From Nocardioides sp. Root682 (lineage in GTDB: Bacteria > Actinomycetota > Actinomycetes > Propionibacteriales > Nocardioidaceae): DNA of 64,000 bases. The stretch covers positions 1,513,664 to 1,577,663 of the forward strand of contig NZ_LMHJ01000001.1 in assembly GCF_001427795.1 (NCBI RefSeq), given 5' to 3'. Positions 41,753-54,062 of the stretch are shown one piece after another. How positions within the stretch are numbered: position 1 is the first letter of the stretch; every line of letters begins with the position of its first letter. The position numbers were made by a program, and so were the translations under genes. The notes beneath the pieces were generated by a model. The model was given only the letters and a program-made list of their open reading frames with translations. It was not told the DNA's origin and searched no databases.

Positions 41753-43474
41753 TCAGCTGGCGGAGGCAATGTGCTCGATGCGGGCCGCGTGGACCCGCGC
41801 GTGGGCGATCGCAGCCGGGGTCGTGTCGAAGAGATGGCGCTCATGGGCCAGGCCGTCGTACACACCGAGCTCGGTGAGGACCTGCCGATGGCGGACCTGT
41901 ACGCCGGACAGGAGGACCGTCACCCCGCGGCGCTCGAGGCGGGCGATGGTGTCGGCCAGCACGTGGGCACCCGTGGCGTCGATGCTGACGACGTGTGACA
42001 GGCGCAGCACGACGACCCTGACGTCGCTCACCTCGGCCAGCTCGAGAAGGAAGTCGTGCGCGGCACCGAAGAACAACGGCCCCTCGAGGCGGTAGCAGAC
42101 GATGTGGTCGTCGAGGAGGGACCGCTCCTCGGCGGTGTGGTCTCCCTCGTCGAGCGGCATCTCCTCGAGCCGTGCGGACCTGGCGGCCTGGCGCAGCGCC
42201 ACGAACCCGGCCACCACCAGTCCGACGATCACCGCGGTGACCAGGTCGAAGGCGACCGTCGAGATGGTGGTGACCGCGAGGACCGCGGCGTCGCCCTTCG
42301 TGGAGCGGGCGAGCGCCATCAACCCGGAGACCCGGACCATCTGGACCGCGGTGGCGACCAGCACGCCGGCGAGGGCTGCGAGCGGGATCCGGCCCACCCA
42401 TTCGGCGGCCACCAGGACGACTCCCAGCAGGAGCGCTGCGTGGACGAGCGCCGCCAGGCGCGACGTGGCGCCCGAGCGGACATTGACCGCTGTCCGGGCG
42501 ATCGCGGCCGTGGCAGGAATCCCACCGAACAGGGGTGCAGCCAGGTTGGCCAGCCCCTGGCCGAGCAGCTCGCGATCGGAGTCGTGACGTTGCCCGACGC
42601 TGAGGCCGTCCGCCACCGTCGCCGACAACAGGCTCTCCAGGGCAGCGAGCGCGGCGACCGCGATCGCCGGAAGCAGGAGCGCGTCCAGGTCCGCCAGCGG
42701 CACTCCGGGCAACGACGGAACAGGCAGGCTCGACGGGATCGCCCCGATCGTGTCGGCGGCCAGGTCGAACACCAGGTTGCAGGCACTGGCGAGCGCCACG
42801 GCGATCAACGACCACGGCAGCCGTGGATGGAACCGGGCCAGCAGGAGGATCCCACCCGCGACCCCCGTCGCCATCAACAACGGCGCCCAGTTCGGGCCCT
42901 CGATCCAGATCCGTGCGGCACGTCCCGCCACGACGAGCACCTGTTGCCCGTGCGACGCCACGCCCAGGGCAGCAGGGACCTGCTGCACAGCGATGATCAC
43001 CGCGATCCCGAGCGTGAAGCCTTCGACGACGGGAATCGGGACGTACCTGATGAACCGCCCGCCACCGGCCAGCGCCAGGCCGACCAGGATCAGACCGGCG
43101 AGCATCCCGACGACCAGGACCCCGTCCGCTCCGTGGGTGGCGACGATCGGGATCAGCACCACCGCCATCGCCCCGGTGGGACCGCTGACCTGGACCCGGC
43201 TGCCGCCGAACAGAGCGGCGACAGTGCCAGCGACGATCGCCGTGACCAGTCCCGACGTCGCGCCCATGCCGGTGCTGGCGCCGAACCCCAGCGCGAGCGG
43301 GAGCGCCACCAGCCCCACGGTCAGTCCGGCCGTCACGTCCCGACGGGGTGAGAGGTGCCGCCAGTCCGAACGTCGGGGGGCGACCTGTCCGAGCCGTCGC
43401 ACGCCCGTCGCCACGAGGTCACGAGCCACGGCACCCGCCCGGCCAGTCACCCGGCCGGTCAATGGGGCGGTCAA
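41753..43474 (-). CDS. SulP family anion transporter with STAS domain
   Basis: A 573-residue SLC26/SulP protein. It begins with LSPRRDVTAGLTVGLVALPLALGFGASTGMGATSG, the SulP entry motif, has 10-12 hydrophobic segments to about residue 430, then a C-terminal STAS domain (VVVLRLSHVVSIDATGAHVLADTIARL). Substrate may be sulfate, bicarbonate or another anion. The TTG start at 43474 overlaps the arsR stop (TTGA), so it is translated with the regulator. No carbonic anhydrase or sulfate-assimilation gene is adjacent. Confidence 0.9.
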   Translation of the reverse strand: MTAPLTGRVTGRAGAVARDLVATGVRRLGQVAPRRSDWRHLSPRRDVTAGLTVGLVALPLALGFGASTGMGATSGLVTAIVAGTVAALFGGSRVQVSGPTGAMAVVLIPIVATHGADGVLVVGMLAGLILVGLALAGGGRFIRYVPIPVVEGFTLGIAVIIAVQQVPAALGVASHGQQVLVVAGRAARIWIEGPNWAPLLMATGVAGGILLLARFHPRLPWSLIAVALASACNLVFDLAADTIGAIPSSLPVPSLPGVPLADLDALLLPAIAVAALAALESLLSATVADGLSVGQRHDSDRELLGQGLANLAAPLFGGIPATAAIARTAVNVRSGATSRLAALVHAALLLGVVLVAAEWVGRIPLAALAGVLVATAVQMVRVSGLMALARSTKGDAAVLAVTTISTVAFDLVTAVIVGLVVAGFVALRQAARSARLEEMPLDEGDHTAEERSLLDDHIVCYRLEGPLFFGAAHDFLLELAEVSDVRVVVLRLSHVVSIDATGAHVLADTIARLERRGVTVLLSGVQVRHRQVLTELGVYDGLAHERHLFDTTPAAIAHARVHAARIEHIASAS

Positions 43475-43809
43475 TGGACGGCGGACATCGGGGACAGCTC
43501 ATCCTCCAGGTCCCCCTGTGCGGCGACGATCCCGGACAGGATGAGGCGCGCCGCCGCCAACAGGTCGCGGACCTCCGGAACGCTGACCGAGTAGACCACC
43601 TGCCCGCTGTCGCGTCGCGAGACCACCATCGAGGTGCGCCGAAGGACCGCGAGCTGCTGGGACAGGCTGCTGGGCTCGATGGCGATCTCCGCCAACAGCT
43701 CGTGCACCGCATGGTCCCGCTCGGAGAGCAGCTCGAGGATCCGGATGCGGGCAGGGTGGCCGAGGGTCTTGAAGAACTCCGCCTTCGCTTGGTACAGCGG
43801 AATGCTCAT
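43471..43809 (-). CDS. ArsR/SmtB family transcriptional regulator
   Basis: A 112-residue winged-helix repressor from ATG 43809 (MSIPLYQAKAEFFKTLGHPARIRIL). The recognition region is EPSSLSQQLAVLRRTSMVVSRRDSGQVVYSV. There are no cysteines and no DxH metal motif in the last helix, so a canonical metal sensor is unlikely; a redox, sulfur or other ligand is possible. It is first in an operon with the SulP gene and faces a long palindromic operator 31 bp upstream. Confidence 0.9.
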   Translation of the reverse strand: MSIPLYQAKAEFFKTLGHPARIRILELLSERDHAVHELLAEIAIEPSSLSQQLAVLRRTSMVVSRRDSGQVVYSVSVPEVRDLLAAARLILSGIVAAQGDLEDELSPMSAVH

Positions 43810-43840
43810 GACACCACTGCCCGGACGGTCACCATGCACT

Positions 43841-43882
43841 CAGACTACACGACTTGCACAGTTCTTCAAGTCATGTAGTCTG
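43841..43882. promoter_or_regulatory. Long ArsR-type operator palindrome
   Basis: Two 16-bp arms, CAGACTACACGACTTG and CAAGTCATGTAGTCTG, with one mismatch and a 10-bp centre. It lies between the divergent arsR and 68-codon genes, placed to control both. Confidence 0.85.
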
Positions 43883-43912
43883 CAACTCAACAACCGAGAG
43901 CAGGGAGCCCGC

Positions 43913-44119
43913 ATGCCGCACCAACACCGGATCGTGGTCCGGCTGCTGACGCCGGGACAGGTCATCAAGAGCGCCCGTTCCGCCAGCGGGCGCGCCGTCG
44001 TCCGGGGGATCACCGAGCCGGTTCCGGGGGTCCGACGCCTGCTCCTGCACGACCCCGAGACGGGCGACCGGCTCGGGAGCCTCGCCTACCCGGTGACCGG
44101 CACGGTCATCGCGGGCTGA
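43913..44119 (+). CDS. Small hypothetical protein (68 aa), divergent from arsR-SulP
   Basis: MPHQHRIVVRLLTPGQVIKSARSA..., 68 residues, basic, no transmembrane segment or cysteine. A GGGAG site precedes ATG 43913. It is 30 bp from the ArsR-type palindrome, so it is probably in the same regulon. The sequence has a beta-rich look (RRLLLHDPETGDRLG). No family recognised. Confidence 0.6.
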   Translation: MPHQHRIVVRLLTPGQVIKSARSASGRAVVRGITEPVPGVRRLLLHDPETGDRLGSLAYPVTGTVIAG

Positions 44120-44244
44120 CTGAGTCACCTGCCCTGTCACCTGCCCGGTCTTTGCCCGGCAGGACGTCACTGTGAGATGTGTCCCAGGCCACGCCTCGGG
44201 ACACCACCTTTCCGCCATGTGACACGGGCGACTAGGTTGCAGGG

Positions 44245-45534
<1,290 letters not shown>

Positions 45535-45564
45535 GCCCACCGCTCCTGGCTTGACCGGTACAGG

Positions 45565-45589
45565 TGCCCCACGTGCTTCACGTGGGGCA
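45565..45589. terminator. Bidirectional hairpin terminator between gltA and the M1 peptidase
   Basis: Perfect 11-bp stem TGCCCCACGTG-ctt-CACGTGGGGCA between two convergent genes. No long T-run. Confidence 0.75.
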
Positions 45590-45599
45590 TCTGCCGTTG

Positions 45600-46895
45600 T
45601 CAGCCCGGGTACGGCGGCAGGTCGGCGTCGTACAACCACGGCTCGAGCAGCGTCGTCACGTCCCGGGCGGTGCGGTCGGTCGCGAAGGCGAGGAACTCCT
45701 CGGTGGTGACCGAGGCCCCCGCCCGGTCTGCCGCCCAGCCGCGCAGGACCTCGAAGAAGGCGGTGTCGCCGACGTCGACGCGCAGTGCGTGCAGGGTCAG
45801 GGCGCCGCGCTTGTAGACGCGGTCGTCGAACATCAACGCGGGACCCGGATCCGCCAGGACGAGGTCCTGGTCGAGGTCGGCCAGCTTGTCGTGGTGGTGG
45901 CGCGCCCACTCGTCACAGGTGCGCGGTCCGCCGGACTCCTCGGACCACAACCACTCGCTGTAGCAGGCGAAACCCTCGTGCAGCCAGATGTCCTGCCAGC
46001 GCGCGAGGGTGACGGCGTTGCCGAACCACTGGTGCGCCATCTCGTGCGCGATCAGCCGCACGTGCGACCAGTCGTCGGTGCAGAAGTTGCGGCCGAAGGT
46101 CGACAGGCTCTGGCTCTCGAGCGGGATCTCGAGGTCGTCGTCGGTGATGACGGCGGCGTACGCATCGAACGGGTACGGGCCGAAGGCCCGCTCGAAGAAC
46201 TCCATCATCGCGGGCTGCTGGTCGAAGGAGCCGTCGAGGTCGGCGTCCGCCGGTCCGATCGTGCGGGTCGCCTCGTCGTGCTGCACGGTGAGGTAGCGAC
46301 CGATCTGCACCGTCGCGAGGTAGGTCGCCATCGGCTCGTCCATCTCGTAGCACCAGGTCTCGACACTCGCCTTGCGGCGGTGGTCGGCCAGGGCGCCGTT
46401 CGCGACCACGGTGTAGCCACACGGCGCGGACACGGTGATCCGGTAGGTCGCCTTGTTGTCGGGCCGGTCGTTGCAGGGAAACCAGGTGGGCGCGCCGTGG
46501 GGCTGGGCCGCGACGATGGCCCCGTCGGCGAGCTCCTCCCACCCCGCGTCGCCGTGGTGCTCGTCGATGATCGGTTGCGGGGTGCCGCCGTAGGCGATGG
46601 TGATCCGCAGCTCGGCACCTCGAGCCGCAGGCCCCGCGAGCTGGAGCACCAGGCGCTGGTCGCGCGCGGACCACTTCCTGAGGCGGGCCCCCTCGACACG
46701 CACCTTGCTCGCCTGCAGGTGCGCGAGATCGAGGACCAGGCGCGAGGTCTCCTCGTCGATGACGACGTCGAGGACGGTGGTGCCGCGCAACCGGTTGCCC
46801 TCGAGGACATAGGTGACGTCGAGGTCGTAGTGCCGGACCGAGTACGACGGGTCGCCGTGGCCGGGGAGGTACGGATCGGCGGTGGGTAGCGGCAC
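45600..46895 (-). CDS. M1 family zinc metallopeptidase (aminopeptidase N-like)
   Basis: A 431-residue short M1 peptidase. It has an N-terminal beta-sandwich domain (YDLDVTYVLEGNRLRGTTVL), an exopeptidase-motif equivalent in EIPLESQSLSTFG, and the zinc site HEMAHQWFGNAVTLARWQDIWLHEG (HExxH...E; two His and distal Glu). It lacks the C-terminal helical domains of long PepN. GTG 46895 overlaps the stop of the upstream NRPS gene (TAGTG), so the two are produced together. It may trim or degrade the NRPS product, but that is inference. Confidence 0.92.
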   Translation of the reverse strand: MPLPTADPYLPGHGDPSYSVRHYDLDVTYVLEGNRLRGTTVLDVVIDEETSRLVLDLAHLQASKVRVEGARLRKWSARDQRLVLQLAGPAARGAELRITIAYGGTPQPIIDEHHGDAGWEELADGAIVAAQPHGAPTWFPCNDRPDNKATYRITVSAPCGYTVVANGALADHRRKASVETWCYEMDEPMATYLATVQIGRYLTVQHDEATRTIGPADADLDGSFDQQPAMMEFFERAFGPYPFDAYAAVITDDDLEIPLESQSLSTFGRNFCTDDWSHVRLIAHEMAHQWFGNAVTLARWQDIWLHEGFACYSEWLWSEESGGPRTCDEWARHHHDKLADLDQDLVLADPGPALMFDDRVYKRGALTLHALRVDVGDTAFFEVLRGWAADRAGASVTTEEFLAFATDRTARDVTTLLEPWLYDADLPPYPG

Positions 46896-49800
46896 TACTC
46901 GGCCCACGGGCCGATCGGGTTGCCGATCCAGCGGGTCTTGTCGGGCACCGTCTCGCCTCTCATCACCAGGGACACCGGGCCGACGGTAGCGTGCCGGCCC
47001 AGCACCGCGGCGGGCAGCACGACCGAGTTCGGGCCGAGCGTGGCGCCTCGTCGCAACCGAACCGTGTCGGTCACGAGCAGCCGGTCGTGGAAGAGGTGCG
47101 TCTGCACGACGCTGCCCTGGTTGACGGTCGCTCCGTCGCCGAGGTCGACCAGGTCCGGCTCGGGGAGCCAGTACGACTCGCACCACACGCCGCGGCCGAC
47201 CTGCGCGCCCATCGCGCGGAACCACAGGTTGATCAGCGGCGAACCGGTCGCCAGGCCGGCGAACCACGGAGTCGCGAGCACCTCGACGAACGTGTCGGCC
47301 AGCTCGTTGCGCCAGACGAAGGAGCTCCACAGCGGGTGGGCACCTGCCTTCACCCGGCCGACCAGCAGCCACTTCGCGGCGATCGCGGTGACGGCAGCAG
47401 CGAGGCCGGCGCCCCACAACAGCACGGGTACGACGACCACGCCGGCCACGGCGCCGTACTCGGCCCAGACGGCGACGGTGCCCAGGACGACCGCCACGTG
47501 CAGGGCGACCGTGAGGACGACGGGCACCAGCCGGGCGATCTCCCAGCAGGCGCGGGCGACCTTGAGGCGCGTCGGGGGCGCATAGGTCCGCTCGTCGGCG
47601 GAGCCCTGTGCGGTGCGACGCAGCGGCGCGGGCGGGCTGCCGAGCCACGACTCCCCCGCCTTCATCGTGTTGCGGGCCGGCGCGGCCGACAGCACCGCGA
47701 CGAGCGAGCGCTTCGGGACCTTGCGGCCGGGGGCAGCCATCGCCGAGTTGCCGACGAAGGCGCGCTTTCCAACCTTCACCTGGCCGGCGCGCAGCCAGCC
47801 ACCGCCGAGCTCGTAACCGCCGATGAGGGTGTCGTCGGCGAGGAACGCCTGGTCGCTCACCGTCGTCAGCGACGGGATCATCAGCACCGTCGATGCCTCG
47901 ACGTCCTTGCCGATGCTCGCACCCAGGAGCCACAGCCAGCCGGGGGTGAGCTGCGAGCTGTAGAGCGGGAACAGCCAGGTCCGCGCCTCGTCGAGCACCC
48001 GGATCGTGGCCCACACGCTCAGCGCGGGCCGGCTCTGCAGGGGGTGCGCGCCCGGCAGCACGCCGCGGCCGAGCAGGCGCACCACGACGAGGACAAGGCC
48101 CGCGAGCAGGACACAGCCAGCGACGACAGCGGGCACCAGCCATGGCGCGAGGGCACCCAACGCCTCGCCGGCGCTGGCGGTCTCGTCGAGGTCGGCGACC
48201 AGCAGGATCGGCAGCACGACCGCGGTGACGGCGACCGAGGGCAGCAGCGCGAGTCCGGCCGCGGCGGCGGCGTACGAGATCGCCCACCGGCGCAGCGAAC
48301 GCCGCGAGGCGGCCGGCCGCTCCGCCCAGGGGCCGCGCGCCGCGGAGCTCGCGCGGGTCGCCGGGGCACCCGACCAGAACTCACCCGAGGGCACGTCGTC
48401 GAACACGGCCGATCCCGGGGCAACCTCGGCGTCGTCGCCGACGACAGCACCGGGACACAGCATGGAACGGGTCCCGACCCGCGCGCGGTCGCCGATCCGG
48501 ATGCCACCGACGTGCAGGGTGTCGCCGTCGATCCAGTAGCCGGTCAGGTCGACCTCGGGCTCGACCGAGGCCCCCTTGCCTACGGTGAGGTGGCCGGTGA
48601 TCGGCGGCAGCGAGTGCAGGTCGGCCCCTCGGGCGACCTTCGCGCCGAGCAGTCGGGCGTACCAGGTGATGTACGGCGCCCCCGCCATCCGGGTCGCACC
48701 CAGCTCGTCCGCGAGGCGTTCGGCGGCCCAGATCCGCAGGTGCACCTTCCCGCCACGCGGATAGCTCCCCGGCTGCACCCCGGCGAGCACCACCTGGGCG
48801 AGCTTCGCGGACACGAGCATCCGGCCGACCGGGCTGACGAAGACGACGAGCAGGGGAACGAGCACCCACCACGACACGGCGGGCAGCCACGCGACGCCGA
48901 GCACGTCGTGGAGCAGGCGGGACAGCGTGAGCGTCCCGGCGAGCCAACGGGGCGCAGCGAGCGACCGCAACAGCGGCACGGCCACGACCTGTCCCAGCTG
49001 GGTCTTGCGCGGGATCGGCATCACCTTGCGGCTCTGCTCCGCGAGCGCTGACGGCTCGAGCGTGTCGAGCAGCGCGGCGAGGCCGGCGACGGTCGGCACC
49101 TCGTAGATGTCGGCGACGGTGAGCTCGGGGTGGTCGGCCCGCAGGATCGTCACGACCTGGGCGGCCGTGAGGCTGCCGCCCCCGAGGTCGAAGAAGTTGG
49201 AGTCCGGCCCGTCGGGCAGCGCACCGATGACCCGCTGCCACACCTCGGCGATCCGCGCCGACGTGCCGTGCAGGCCGGCGTCGGCCGGGTCCCCGGCGGC
49301 CAGCGGCCACGGGAGCGCGTCACGATCGACCTTGCCGGAGATGCGGGTCGGGATGTCGTCGACCACAGCCAGCCGCGGCACGAGGGCCGCCGGCATCGTG
49401 GCCCGCAGGTGCGCGGTGGCCGACGCGGCGTCGTACGCCGGGGTGGTGGTGAGATAGCCGACGAGGAGCTGGTTCCCGGTCGCCGTACGACGGACGGCGG
49501 CCGCCGCAGCGCTGACGCCGGGGAGGGCGAGCAGGGCCGAGTCGATCTCGCCGAGCTCGATGCGACGGCCACCGACCTTGACCTGGTCATCGGCGCGACC
49601 GGCGAACAGCAGTCCGACCGGGTCGTTGATGACGATGTCGCCGCTGCGATAGGCGCGGTCCCAGCCGAGAGTCGGCATCGGGGCGTACTTCTCGGCGTCC
49701 TTGGCAGGGTCGAGGTAGCGGGCCAGGCCGACGCCACCGATGATCAGCTCGCCGCGCTCGCCCTCGGCGACCGGATGGCCTTCGGCATCGACGACGACCA

Positions 49801-50761
49801 GGTCCCAGCCGGCCAGCGGCAGTCCGATCCGGACCGGGCCGTCTGCGCTGACCAGTGCGCCGCACGCGACGACGGTCGCCTCGGTCGGGCCGTAGGTGTT
49901 CCAGACCTCTCGGCCCTCACGGATCACGCGGGCGGCGAGCTCGGGCGGAAGTGCCTCGCCGCCGAAGATCAGCAGCCGGACCTGCTCGAGGGCGTCGTCG
50001 GGCCACAGGCTCACCAGCGTCGGCACGGTGGACACGACGCTGACCTTGTTGGCGACCAGCCACGGGCCGACGTCCACCCCGCTGCGCACCAGCGCGCGAG
50101 GTGCGGGCACCAGGCAGGCGCCGTACCGCCAGGCCAGCCACATCTCCTCGCAGCTCGCGTCGAACGCGACGCTGAGCCCCGCCATCACCCGGTCGGCGGG
50201 GCCGAGCGGCTGCTCCTGGAGGAACATCCGGGCCTCGGCGTCGACGAAGGCCGCGGCGTTGCGGTGGGTGACCGCGACACCTTTGGGCGTCCCGGTCGAG
50301 CCGGACGTGAAGATCACCCAGGCGTCGTCCTCGGGGACCGGGTCGCGGCGGTCGCGGGGAGCACGTTCACGGCGTGACTCGATGACCAGGCCGGTGCCGA
50401 TGACAGCGGCGACGTCGGCCTCCCCGAAGACCAGGCGCGCGCGCTCCTCGGGGTCGTCGGCGTCGACCGGCACGTAGGCGGCGCCGGCGAACAGGATCCC
50501 CAGGATCGCGACGTAGAGGTCGGTGGTCCCGGACGGCAGCCGGACCCCGACCTTGTCGCCGGGTCCGATGCCCAGGTCAGCCAGGTCGTGCGCGACCACG
50601 GTGGCTGCCTCGCCGAACTCGGCGTACGTGACGGTGTCGTTGCCGCTGTCGAGCGCCATCGCGTCGGGGTGGTCGGCCGCCGTACGACGGAAGATCTCGA
50701 CGAGGGTGCGCGACGCGGGGGCCTCGTCGCCTCGAAGAAGGGGCGACGAAACGGTGCTCAC
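46895..50761 (-). CDS. Pls/PosA-type membrane-bound nonribosomal peptide synthetase
   Basis: About 1288 residues. The adenylation domain (about 15-490) shows VIFTSGSTGTPKGVAVTHRN (A3), NTYGPTEATVVACG (A5), YRSGDIVI, VKVGGRRIELGEIDSALL (A8) and SGKVDRDALP (A10 Lys). A carrier domain at about 510-580 has DSNFFDLGGGSLTAAQ (phosphopantetheine Ser). The rest alternates membrane helices with hexapeptide-like condensation modules (e.g. GKGASVEPEVDL; RVGTRSMLCPGAVVGDDAEV; RRGATLGPNSVVLPAAVLGRHA). This is the layout of poly-amino-acid synthetases such as epsilon-poly-lysine synthetase. Start GTG 50761; an ATG at 50806 is possible. The amino acid used cannot be read here. Confidence 0.88.
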   Translation of the reverse strand: MSTVSSPLLRGDEAPASRTLVEIFRRTAADHPDAMALDSGNDTVTYAEFGEAATVVAHDLADLGIGPGDKVGVRLPSGTTDLYVAILGILFAGAAYVPVDADDPEERARLVFGEADVAAVIGTGLVIESRRERAPRDRRDPVPEDDAWVIFTSGSTGTPKGVAVTHRNAAAFVDAEARMFLQEQPLGPADRVMAGLSVAFDASCEEMWLAWRYGACLVPAPRALVRSGVDVGPWLVANKVSVVSTVPTLVSLWPDDALEQVRLLIFGGEALPPELAARVIREGREVWNTYGPTEATVVACGALVSADGPVRIGLPLAGWDLVVVDAEGHPVAEGERGELIIGGVGLARYLDPAKDAEKYAPMPTLGWDRAYRSGDIVINDPVGLLFAGRADDQVKVGGRRIELGEIDSALLALPGVSAAAAAVRRTATGNQLLVGYLTTTPAYDAASATAHLRATMPAALVPRLAVVDDIPTRISGKVDRDALPWPLAAGDPADAGLHGTSARIAEVWQRVIGALPDGPDSNFFDLGGGSLTAAQVVTILRADHPELTVADIYEVPTVAGLAALLDTLEPSALAEQSRKVMPIPRKTQLGQVVAVPLLRSLAAPRWLAGTLTLSRLLHDVLGVAWLPAVSWWVLVPLLVVFVSPVGRMLVSAKLAQVVLAGVQPGSYPRGGKVHLRIWAAERLADELGATRMAGAPYITWYARLLGAKVARGADLHSLPPITGHLTVGKGASVEPEVDLTGYWIDGDTLHVGGIRIGDRARVGTRSMLCPGAVVGDDAEVAPGSAVFDDVPSGEFWSGAPATRASSAARGPWAERPAASRRSLRRWAISYAAAAAGLALLPSVAVTAVVLPILLVADLDETASAGEALGALAPWLVPAVVAGCVLLAGLVLVVVRLLGRGVLPGAHPLQSRPALSVWATIRVLDEARTWLFPLYSSQLTPGWLWLLGASIGKDVEASTVLMIPSLTTVSDQAFLADDTLIGGYELGGGWLRAGQVKVGKRAFVGNSAMAAPGRKVPKRSLVAVLSAAPARNTMKAGESWLGSPPAPLRRTAQGSADERTYAPPTRLKVARACWEIARLVPVVLTVALHVAVVLGTVAVWAEYGAVAGVVVVPVLLWGAGLAAAVTAIAAKWLLVGRVKAGAHPLWSSFVWRNELADTFVEVLATPWFAGLATGSPLINLWFRAMGAQVGRGVWCESYWLPEPDLVDLGDGATVNQGSVVQTHLFHDRLLVTDTVRLRRGATLGPNSVVLPAAVLGRHATVGPVSLVMRGETVPDKTRWIGNPIGPWAE

Positions 50762-50853
50762 ATCTCGATCGTTGCCGACGGAGGTGAACGGAGGATGGCC
50801 ACGCATCGAGGGGATCGTTGTGCATCGCTGTGACCTGGGACACAATCCGGGAC

Positions 50854-52491
<1,638 letters not shown>

Positions 52492-52561
52492 GCCGGGTTC
52501 TCAGGGCAAGTCCTCAACGGGGTCTCAGCGCAGTCACAGGGACCCTCGCCACAGTGGACGC

Positions 52562-53758
52562 ATGACCCAGGTCCTGCCTCCTCCGCCCGCACCGCCGTTC
52601 TTCCCGTCCGCGTCGCCCATGGGGTCACCCCCTCCCACGCGGCGGCCGAAGCGGTCCGGGTTCGCGGTGCTGGTGCTGACCGGCGCCCTGCTGGTCGGGG
52701 GCGGCGCCGGGATCGGCGGTGCGGCGATCTACGACGCCGCCACCGGCGGGTCCGGCTCCAACGCGGGCGCGCCGCTCCAGGTGGTCAACACGGGCGACAA
52801 GCAAGCGGCTTCCGGCAGCGTCGAAGGTGTCGCGGCCGCCGTACTCCCCTCGGTCGTGGCGCTCGACGTGAGCGGCGGGGGCAACTCCGGCAGCGGTTCG
52901 GGCGTCGTGCTCGACGCCAACGGCCTGATCCTGACCAACGACCACGTCGTCACCCTGGGCGGCGAGATCCCGGCCGACCAGGCCGAGGTGACCGCGTCGT
53001 TCAGCGACGGCACCAAGGCGCGGGCGACGGTCGTCGGCACCGACCCGTTGACCGACACCGCACTGGTGAAGGTCGAGGGCGTCGACAACCTGACCCCGAT
53101 CACCATCGGCAAGTCCAGCAACCTGGACGTGGGTGAGCAGGTCGTCGCGATCGGCTCACCGTTCGGGCTGGACGCGACCGTCACCAGCGGCATCGTCAGC
53201 GCGCTGGACCGGCCCGTGCAGGTGGCGCGGGACGCCAAGGGCAACGTGACCGCCTACCCGGCGATCCAGACCGACGCCGCGATCAACCCCGGCAACAGCG
53301 GGGGTCCGCTGGTCAACATGGACGGCCAGCTCGTCGGCATCAACGCCTCGATCCGCTCGACCGGGTCGGGTGCGGGCGCGGAGTCCGGCTCGATCGGCCT
53401 CGGGTTCGCGATCCCGATCGACGAGGTGCTGCCGATCATCGAGCAGCTGCGAGGTGGCGAGACCCCGACGCACGCACGCCTCGGCATCCAGGTCTCGAAC
53501 GCCGCCGGCACCGCCGGCTCCAGCGACACGACCGTGTCGGGCGCGAAGATCGAGGAGACCGAGGACGGCTCGGCCGCATCCGACGCCGGACTGAAGGCGG
53601 GCGACGTGATCACCGCGATCGACGACCGCCGCATCGAGGACAGCGACGGCCTGATCGCGACCGTGCGCTCCTACCGCCCCGGCGACACCGTGAAGGTGAC
53701 GTACCTGCGGGGCGGCAAGGAGCGCACAACCAAGTTGAAGCTCGGGTCGGACGGCTGA
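52562..53758 (+). CDS. HtrA/DegP-like S1C serine protease with PDZ domain
   Basis: A 398-residue envelope protease. A Pro-rich cytoplasmic N-terminus (about 1-35) is followed by one transmembrane anchor (FAVLVLTGALLVGGGAGIGGA), then the trypsin-like domain with His in LTNDHVVTLGG, Asp in DPLTDTALVKVEG and nucleophile Ser in INPGNSGGPLVN. A C-terminal PDZ domain (about 305-395) ends DTVKVTYLRGGKERTTKLKLGSDG. It degrades or refolds misfolded extracytoplasmic proteins. ATG 52562. Confidence 0.95.
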   Translation: MTQVLPPPPAPPFFPSASPMGSPPPTRRPKRSGFAVLVLTGALLVGGGAGIGGAAIYDAATGGSGSNAGAPLQVVNTGDKQAASGSVEGVAAAVLPSVVALDVSGGGNSGSGSGVVLDANGLILTNDHVVTLGGEIPADQAEVTASFSDGTKARATVVGTDPLTDTALVKVEGVDNLTPITIGKSSNLDVGEQVVAIGSPFGLDATVTSGIVSALDRPVQVARDAKGNVTAYPAIQTDAAINPGNSGGPLVNMDGQLVGINASIRSTGSGAGAESGSIGLGFAIPIDEVLPIIEQLRGGETPTHARLGIQVSNAAGTAGSSDTTVSGAKIEETEDGSAASDAGLKAGDVITAIDDRRIEDSDGLIATVRSYRPGDTVKVTYLRGGKERTTKLKLGSDG

Positions 53759-53767
53759 CGGTCAGGC

Positions 53768-53950
53768 TCAGGAGCCGCCGCCACCTGCCTTGCGGCGGTG
53801 CATCTTGGGAGCGCCACCGACGACTTCGGAACCGTGGGCCTTCTCCTTGCCGGGGACATCCTCGGTCAGGCTCTTGCCCTTGTTGTTCTTGCGGTCGAGG
53901 GCCTCGCGCATCTTGGCCTTGAGGTCGTCGTTCGCGTTGCTGGCAGCCAT
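53768..53950 (-). CDS. DUF5302 family small protein
   Basis: A 60-residue, very charged protein (MAASNANDDLKAKMREALDRKNNKG...), ending HRRKAGGGGS. This length, the lysine-rich centre and the HRRK tail fit the actinobacterial DUF5302 family, whose function is unknown. An AAGGA site precedes ATG 53950. It converges with the HtrA gene, 9 bp apart. Confidence 0.82.
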   Translation of the reverse strand: MAASNANDDLKAKMREALDRKNNKGKSLTEDVPGKEKAHGSEVVGGAPKMHRRKAGGGGS

Positions 53951-54062
53951 GGGGGCATTCCTTCCTCGGTGCGGACGGTGACGGTTCCACCGTCGCATCC
54001 CCCAGCATTGCTTGGGAAGCCAATAACCGGTGAGTCGGCCCCGCCTCGGGACGCCGACCAGG

